A stretch of DNA of 10,327 nucleotides from an uncultured Sphingorhabdus sp. (GTDB taxonomy: Bacteria > Pseudomonadota > Alphaproteobacteria > Sphingomonadales > Sphingomonadaceae), in assembly GCA_937873665.1 (NCBI GenBank), contig CALMYW010000154.1:1-10327 (forward strand), given 5' to 3'. The notes beneath the pieces were generated by a model that saw only the letters and a program-made list of their open reading frames with translations, searched no databases and was not told where the DNA came from. Position numbers and translations under genes: made by a program. Below, piece by piece: positions 6,235 through 10,327 of the stretch. Every line of letters begins with the position of its first letter. Positions within the stretch are counted from its first letter, which is position 1.

Positions 6235-7054
6235 AGCTAGGTTGAGTGCCGCAGTTTTCGTAATCGCATTAGGGCTGGCGTCGTGTGCTGGGGGCACGCC
6301 GAAATGTGCTTCGGGGGATGTTAAGGAAAATCTCAATCAGATTGCCGAAAATCGGCTAGCGAAACTGATCGACGCAAACGCGAAGATTGCAGCGATCCTG
6401 CCCGGATTTTCCGACGAGATTCGGAAGCGGGTCTCGTATCAATTTCATTCGTTTCGAATCGACAAGCATGACGAGTCTGCCGATACCTATCAATGCACGT
6501 CTACTTTGTCCGTATCCCTAGATAATGGAGAAAGTGGCAACTGGGAGGCTCCATTCCACTATATGGTCTATGGGGTGGAAGGGGGTAGTTCAGACTTCGA
6601 GGTCGAGTACGAAGAGGGAGAGTTAGATGGACTTGCAGAAGCAGGCCGAAAGATTGGTGCTGATCTTTTGGCGGAGTCCCAGCGAAAATACGACATCGAG
6701 CGGCTGGTAGAGAGATTGCAAAAAGCGCGCGACGGAGGGGCCGCATGGTCCGACTACGAAAAAACCATCGTGGATGAAATCCACAACAAGAAGGGAGAAG
6801 TTCCTGAAGTTACGCCGCAACAAAGAGCAAAGTCTATCGAGGAGAGGGTTCGTCTGGACGACGATCCGTTGCAAGCGTTTGTGAACCCACCAGCAGATGT
6901 AGTCGCGGAGATTCAAAGGCTTTGGAGTCAGCGTACCGGTCGACAATTTGGTAGCACATCGATTCCTGAAGATAGACAAATCGAGGACATTCCAGCGGCC
7001 GGAGATGAAGCTGCTGAAGCAGTGCCGGATCCTGACGGCGTTGCCGGTGAATAG
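6227..7054 (+). CDS. Putative lipoprotein, 275 residues, unknown function
   Basis: The start is ATG 6227, behind the strong GGAGGGGAGG at 6212-6221; the longer frame from GTG 6140 would place 29 residues before the signal peptide. The N-terminus MSRARLSAAVFVIALGLASC is a lipoprotein signal with lipobox LASC and Cys20 as lipid site; the following Ala-Gly-Gly suggests the outer membrane. Mature cysteines 27 and 90 could form a disulfide. Residues about 30-130 seem to form an alpha/beta domain (VSYQFHSFRID; TSTLSVSL), about 140-185 is helical and charged, and the tail after 245 is acidic and Pro/Ala-rich (EDIPAAGDEAAEAVPDPDG), probably disordered. No family is recognised. Third-position GC is lower than in the flanking island genes, suggesting later-acquired cargo. 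It is translationally coupled to the small lipoprotein upstream. Surface exclusion, immunity or envelope modulation are possibilities without direct support. Confidence 0.78.
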   Translation: MSRARLSAAVFVIALGLASCAGGTPKCASGDVKENLNQIAENRLAKLIDANAKIAAILPGFSDEIRKRVSYQFHSFRIDKHDESADTYQCTSTLSVSLDNGESGNWEAPFHYMVYGVEGGSSDFEVEYEEGELDGLAEAGRKIGADLLAESQRKYDIERLVERLQKARDGGAAWSDYEKTIVDEIHNKKGEVPEVTPQQRAKSIEERVRLDDDPLQAFVNPPADVVAEIQRLWSQRTGRQFGSTSIPEDRQIEDIPAAGDEAAEAVPDPDGVAGE

Positions 7055-7261
7055 CGGTCGTCGAGTATGTTGTTCATGCATCTCCAACTAGTCAGGAATG
7101 CGCTGTCATCGCTACCGTAGCTTTGTGCCTTCCTGTGAGACTCGTTCTTTGCAAATGAGTCTTGGCACCAAGCAATACTTTGCTTTCGCAATACACGCCC
7201 TTTAATCTCCAAGACGGTTTTCGCTCTGATGTTTGCCTAATCTTTCTACCAACCTGCGATC
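7055..7261. other. Intergenic region, possible weak promoter, no gene seen
   Basis: No ORF with a start and binding site is convincing in this AT-richer stretch. The best sigma-70-like element is TTTAAT at 7201-7206 preceded by TTGCTT at 7180-7185 with only 15 bp between them, so at best a weak promoter. If used, it would produce a transcript carrying the 7262-7293 hairpin in its leader before the DUF932 gene. Confidence 0.25.
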
Positions 7262-7293
7262 CAGAAGGCCCGCCCTCACCGGCGGGCCTTCTG
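7262..7293 (+). terminator. Perfect 13-bp hairpin with short T run upstream of the DUF932 gene
   Basis: CAGAAGGCCCGCC (7262-7274) pairs exactly with GGCGGGCCTTCTG (7281-7293) around a 6-nt loop, followed by CGTTTAT. It may terminate transcription from the lipoprotein genes. It ends 30 nt before the next ATG, so a leader or attenuator role is also possible. The 3' arm and downstream bases closely match those of the 2800-2835 hairpin. Confidence 0.65.
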
Positions 7294-7323
7294 CGTTTAT
7301 GCCGCCCAACACGAGGATTCAAC

Positions 7324-8280
7324 ATGCACCTGGTCGAAACGATGGCCTATGCCGGCGAGAAGCCATGGCATGGCCTTGGCAACAAGCTCACCACCCTGCA
7401 GCCCATCGACGTCTGGAAGCGCCAGGCGGGCATGGACTGGATGATCGAGGAGTCCGAAGTCCGCTACATCACCGGCAACGACACGGTCGGTGCGATCCAC
7501 TCCTTCCCCGAGCAGAAGGTGTTGTACCGCTCCGACACCAAGCGGCCCCTGGCCGTGGTGTCCAAGCGTTTCCAGGTCGTCCAGCCCGAGGAAGTGCTCG
7601 AGTTTTATCGGGATCTCACTGAAGACGCGGGCTTCGAGCTGGAGACGGCCGGTGTGCTTCGGGAAGGCAAGAAGTTCTGGGCGCTGGCCCGAACCGGCCA
7701 GAGCACGACGCTGAAGGGCAAGGACCAGGTGAACGGCTACCTGTTGCTGGCCACCGCCTGTGATGGGTCACTGGCGACCACGGCCCAGTTCACCTCGGTG
7801 CGGGTGGTCTGCAACAACACCCTGCAGATCGCGCTGGGCGACAACCGCGGTGCGGTGAAGGTGCCGCACCGATCGGCGTTCGATGCCGATGCGGTCAAGC
7901 AGCAGCTGGGGATCACGGTTGCCCCGTGGGCACGCTTCGTCAACCAGATGAAGGACCTGGTGGCCTGTCCGGTCGATCCGGACTCGGTCGAGGGCCTGCT
8001 GCGCCGGGTGCTGGTGTACCCGGGCCAGGTCGGCAAGGCGCCGGTGGTCAACGAACAGGCGGTACGGTCCGTTCGCGCGCTGTACGACGGCGGTGGCCGG
8101 GGTGCGCAGCTGGCCTCCAGCCGCGGCACGGCCTGGGGCCTGCTCAACAGCGTGACCGAGTACGTCGACCATCATCGGCGCGCGCGCAGCGATGACCACC
8201 GCCGGGAAGCGGCCTGGTTCGGCCAAGGTGCGCAGTTCAAGCAACGCGCCTGGGACGAGATGCTCCAGCTGACCGCCTGA
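7324..8280 (+). CDS. DUF932 / TIGR03299 phage-plasmid-like protein, 318 residues
   Basis: The start is ATG 7324, with GAGGA at 7313-7317; the upstream part of the frame runs through the terminator hairpin and is not coding. The N-terminus MHLVETMAYAGEKPWHGLG is the hallmark opening of the TIGR03299/DUF932 family, found on plasmids, phages and integrative elements. The central part includes YRSDTKRPLAVVSKRFQVVQ (about 68-87), GYLLLATACDGSLATTAQFT (138-157) and SVRVVCNNTLQIAL (158-171), matching the conserved core. The C-terminal ~100 residues include a helical segment followed by the conserved-looking WGLLNSVTEYVDHHRR (271-286). Length is normal for the family. Biochemical function is not established; its constant company with recombination genes suggests DNA maintenance or early transfer. 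A terminator-like hairpin lies between it and the YqaJ gene. Confidence 0.92.
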   Translation: MHLVETMAYAGEKPWHGLGNKLTTLQPIDVWKRQAGMDWMIEESEVRYITGNDTVGAIHSFPEQKVLYRSDTKRPLAVVSKRFQVVQPEEVLEFYRDLTEDAGFELETAGVLREGKKFWALARTGQSTTLKGKDQVNGYLLLATACDGSLATTAQFTSVRVVCNNTLQIALGDNRGAVKVPHRSAFDADAVKQQLGITVAPWARFVNQMKDLVACPVDPDSVEGLLRRVLVYPGQVGKAPVVNEQAVRSVRALYDGGGRGAQLASSRGTAWGLLNSVTEYVDHHRRARSDDHRREAAWFGQGAQFKQRAWDEMLQLTA

Positions 8281-8301
8281 TCCCCCTCGTTGTTCCTCCC
8301 C

Positions 8302-8327
8302 ACGCCCGGCCCTGTGCCGGGCGTTTT
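8302..8327 (+). terminator. Intrinsic terminator-like hairpin between the DUF932 and YqaJ genes
   Basis: ACGCCCGGC (8302-8310) and GCCGGGCGT (8316-8324) form a perfect 9-bp stem with loop CCTGT, directly followed by a TTTT run (8324-8327) and more T-rich sequence. This is the most terminator-like of the hairpins in the window. It ends about 16-18 nt before the ATG at 8343 and almost touches that gene's binding site. Confidence 0.7.
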
Positions 8328-8342
8328 GCTTTGGAGAACCCA

Positions 8343-9320
8343 ATGAAGAAGAACGCTGCCTTGCGGCTGGTGGACACGCGCACGCTCGATCGCCAGCAGT
8401 GGTTATCGGTGCGCCAGGGTGGCATCGGCAGTTCCGATGCCGCAGCGGCTGTGGGCCTGTGCCCCTACAAGAGCCAGCTGGAACTGTGGATGGAGAAGAC
8501 CGGCAGGACGCCGGCTGACGATGCACGACCCGGGATGGACGATCCGCGTTACTGGGGCACCTTGCTGGAGCCCTATGTGGCCGTCGCGTACTCGCAGCAG
8601 ACCGACCGCAAGGTCCGCAAGGTCAATGCGGTCCTGCAGCACCCCAGCTTCCCCTACATGCTGGCGAACATCGACCGCGAGGTGATCGGTTGCCCTGATG
8701 TGCAGATCCTGGAATGCAAGACTGCTGGGGAGTGGGGTTCCAAGCTCTGGCGGGACGGTGTCCCGGAGTACATCCAGCTGCAGGTCCAGCACCAGCTGGC
8801 CGTGACCAACCAGCAGGCCGCCGATGTGGCGGTGTTGCTTTGTGGCCAACGGCTGGAGATCCACCGGATCGAACGCGACGAGGAAGTCATCGCCCGCTTG
8901 ATGGTGCTGGAAGCTCGCTTCTGGCAGTTCGTGACCACGGATATAGAACCCCCGGCGGATGGCAGTGAGTCAGCCGGCAAAGCCCTGCGCCAGCTCTACC
9001 CCGGTGGCGGCAACACGCTCGACTTCTGCGAGAACCGCGAGCTGTCGGACACCTTCGCCAAGCTGGTGACGTTGAAGGACGAGCTGGACGTGCGGGGTAA
9101 ACACGCCGAACAGCTCAAACAGACCCTACAGCAGGCGATGGGCGATGCCGCCCGTGCGGTCTTCGCCACTGGCGAGGTGAGCTTCAAGCGGGCCCAGGAC
9201 GGCACCAGCCTCGACACCAAGCGCCTGACCCAGGACCACCCGGACCTGGTGGCCCGCTACAGCACGACCAAACCCGGTGCACGCCGGTTCCTGATCTCGG
9301 CCAAGGCAGATCACCCCTAG
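8343..9320 (+). CDS. YqaJ-type (lambda exonuclease-like) viral recombinase nuclease, 325 residues
   Basis: The start is ATG 8343, with GGAG at 8333-8336; the TTG at 8331 overlaps that site and is rejected. The protein matches the YqaJ/lambda-exonuclease branch of the PD-(D/E)XK nucleases, which resect double-stranded ends to 3' overhangs for single-strand annealing. Visible motifs are GIGSSDAAAAVG (27-38), GTLLEPYVA (72-80, Glu76), ANIDRE (108-113, Asp111 metal ligand), LECKT (123-127, catalytic Glu-x-Lys) and GVPEYIQLQVQHQL (139-152, conserved Gln helix). All expected catalytic residues are present. Residues beyond 205 form an extra C-terminal part with a probable coiled helix (KLVTLKDELDVRGKHAEQLK), longer than lambda exonuclease. 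No RecT/Bet annealing protein is adjacent; the Gp3-like gene follows 9 bp later. It may serve element recombination or recircularisation. Confidence 0.95.
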   Translation: MKKNAALRLVDTRTLDRQQWLSVRQGGIGSSDAAAAVGLCPYKSQLELWMEKTGRTPADDARPGMDDPRYWGTLLEPYVAVAYSQQTDRKVRKVNAVLQHPSFPYMLANIDREVIGCPDVQILECKTAGEWGSKLWRDGVPEYIQLQVQHQLAVTNQQAADVAVLLCGQRLEIHRIERDEEVIARLMVLEARFWQFVTTDIEPPADGSESAGKALRQLYPGGGNTLDFCENRELSDTFAKLVTLKDELDVRGKHAEQLKQTLQQAMGDAARAVFATGEVSFKRAQDGTSLDTKRLTQDHPDLVARYSTTKPGARRFLISAKADHP

Positions 9321-9329
9321 GAGAACTTC

Positions 9330-10223
9330 ATGTTGAAGGGATTTGCGATTACCCCGCCGGTGGTGGGGCGGATCTCGATCGGGCGCGTGGTCGAACGCAA
9401 CGGCATGCGCCTGCCAGAAAAGGATGACCAATTTACCCTGACGAGTCAGGTGCAGAACCGCGATGGCTGGCTGCTGCATCCGCTCGACGAAACCCTGCGC
9501 CAGCAGGCCGGCGGCAAGCTGCGTAGCCTGCCTGTCCGGCTGTTGTTCAACGACCCGAGTCTCAACCTGCGGGCGGATTTCAACCTGTTCGATCGCACCA
9601 ACGGGCGACCGGTGTGCGTGGGCAATGGCGAGAGCTGCAGGCGCAGCGGGCAGGACGGCATCGAGACGCTGCCATGTCCTGGGCCGGAAGGCTGTCGGTT
9701 CGCAGAAGGCCAGTGCAAGCCGTACGCGCGGTTCAATGTGCGTATCGGTGACGAAGACGAGATCGGCACGTTCGTGCTGCGGACCACGTCCTTCAACACC
9801 ATCCGTACGCTGGCGGCAAGGCTGCAGTACTTCCAGGCCGCCTCGGGTGGGCTATTGGCCTGCCTGCCGCTGGAGCTGAAGCTGCGGGGTAAGTCCACAA
9901 CCCAGAGCCACCGCACGCCGATCTTCTATGTGGATCTGGTGGTCCGCTCCGGAATGACCATGGAGCAAGCGATCACCGAAGCACGTCGACTGGATGGTGA
10001 GCGCCAGCAAGCCGGCTTTGACCAGGCCGCGCTGGACGAGGCGGCACGCCAAGGCTTTGCCAACGGCGCCTTCGAGGATCTGGAGGAAGACGTGCCGGCA
10101 GTGGTGGAAGAGTTCTTTCCGCCGTCGAGCGACGCCGTGGGCACGCCAGCACCTGCACCGCCGAGGCCGCTCCGGCTCGCCGGACGCCTCAACGACAAGG
10201 TCGCCCAGCTGGGCGACGCCTAA
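9330..10223 (+). CDS. Gp3-like Cys-rich protein (often annotated 'hydrolase or metal-binding protein'), 297 residues
   Basis: The start is ATG 9330, with AGGAGA at 9319-9324, 9 bp after the YqaJ stop, so the two are in one transcript. A cluster of five cysteines (96, 103, 116, 122, 129) in the segment CVGNGESCRR...CPGPEGCRFAEGQCK probably binds zinc. It is followed by RFNVRIGDEDEIGTFVLRTT and SFNTIRTLAARLQYF (about 154-168). This pattern resembles the phage Gp3-like/recombination-directionality-factor family and island proteins loosely named hydrolase or metal-binding protein; no hydrolase site is seen. The tail (about 230-280) is low-complexity, acidic then Pro/Ala-rich, ending in a basic RPLRLAGRLNDK stretch. 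Next to a YqaJ nuclease it could provide DNA binding or annealing, or control excision. The role is inferred; family resemblance is moderately sure. Confidence 0.75.
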   Translation: MLKGFAITPPVVGRISIGRVVERNGMRLPEKDDQFTLTSQVQNRDGWLLHPLDETLRQQAGGKLRSLPVRLLFNDPSLNLRADFNLFDRTNGRPVCVGNGESCRRSGQDGIETLPCPGPEGCRFAEGQCKPYARFNVRIGDEDEIGTFVLRTTSFNTIRTLAARLQYFQAASGGLLACLPLELKLRGKSTTQSHRTPIFYVDLVVRSGMTMEQAITEARRLDGERQQAGFDQAALDEAARQGFANGAFEDLEEDVPAVVEEFFPPSSDAVGTPAPAPPRPLRLAGRLNDKVAQLGDA

Positions 10224-10246
10224 AACCCAACCCAAGGAGAAACACC

Positions 10247-10327
10247 ATGCTGAAGCAACTCGGCATTGCCGCCGCGTGCGGCATCGCGCTGTATGGCATC
10301 GCCCGTTACATCAAGAACAACCATGTC
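10247..10327 (+). CDS. Small hydrophobic protein, N-terminal part only
   Basis: The ATG at 10247 has AAGGAGA at 10234-10240, a strong binding site, 23 bp after the Gp3-like gene. The 27 visible codons (MLKQLGIAAACGIALYGIAR then YIKNNHV) predict one hydrophobic helix at about 5-20 followed by basic residues. The frame leaves the window open. It is probably a small membrane protein in the same operon; no family can be assigned from the fragment. Confidence 0.65.
   Translation, partial: MLKQLGIAAACGIALYGIARYIKNNHV

Noticed and set aside
7768..8526. Minus-strand open frame of 252 codons
   Set aside because: Runs across the end of the DUF932 gene, a terminator hairpin and the start of the YqaJ gene, all supported on the plus strand.
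1..10327. CRISPR array, tRNA/rRNA gene, IS element or att site
   Set aside because: No regularly spaced repeats, cloverleaf, transposase or integrase frame, terminal inverted repeats or tRNA 3'-end duplication were seen.

Overview
The window looks like part of a chromosomal accessory element, such as an integrative and conjugative element or genomic island, from a GC-rich gammaproteobacterium. Codon use and the gene set remind me of Xanthomonadaceae (Xanthomonas/Stenotrophomonas type), but no database was consulted and no housekeeping gene is present to settle this. The island reading rests on a YqaJ-type exonuclease, a DUF932/TIGR03299 plasmid-phage protein, a Gp3-like Cys-rich protein and an inovirus Gp2/YagK-YfjJ-like replication protein. 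There is no integrase, transposase, relaxase, T4SS gene, tRNA or att site in view.

Layout. Positions 3-1187 hold the 3' part of a replication-initiator-like gene that enters from the left edge. Positions 1320-2507 are an AT-richer gene for an unrecognised 395-residue protein. Positions 2508-2860 carry two doubtful very small ORFs (37 and 36 residues) and a perfect 16-bp hairpin. Positions 2861-5356 are a tight three-gene operon with overlapping genes: a putative COOH-NH2 amidoligase, a class II glutamine amidotransferase with Cys2, and a 115-residue protein of unknown function. A convergent XRE-family regulator lies at 5413-5838 on the minus strand, behind a probable shared terminator hairpin and downstream of a striking palindromic operator-like site at 5896-5920. 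Positions 6073-7054 encode two tandem lipoproteins (53 and 275 residues) in AT-richer DNA. From 7324 to the right edge runs a plus-strand module: DUF932 protein, YqaJ exonuclease, Gp3-like Cys-rich protein, and the start of a small hydrophobic protein.

How the parts may work together. The right-hand module is typical phage/plasmid recombination and maintenance equipment. The amidoligase/amidotransferase pair is the most interesting part. The amidotransferase can be predicted to release ammonia from glutamine or rearrange amide groups, and the amidoligase to form an amide or isopeptide bond with ATP, so the operon may modify a peptide, protein or cell-wall substrate. The substrate is unknown, and the 115-residue third protein is a candidate partner. 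Three modules are preceded by a stable hairpin ending only 18-30 nt upstream of the start codon, which leaves no room for a promoter in between and suggests 5'-leader control, attenuation or read-through.
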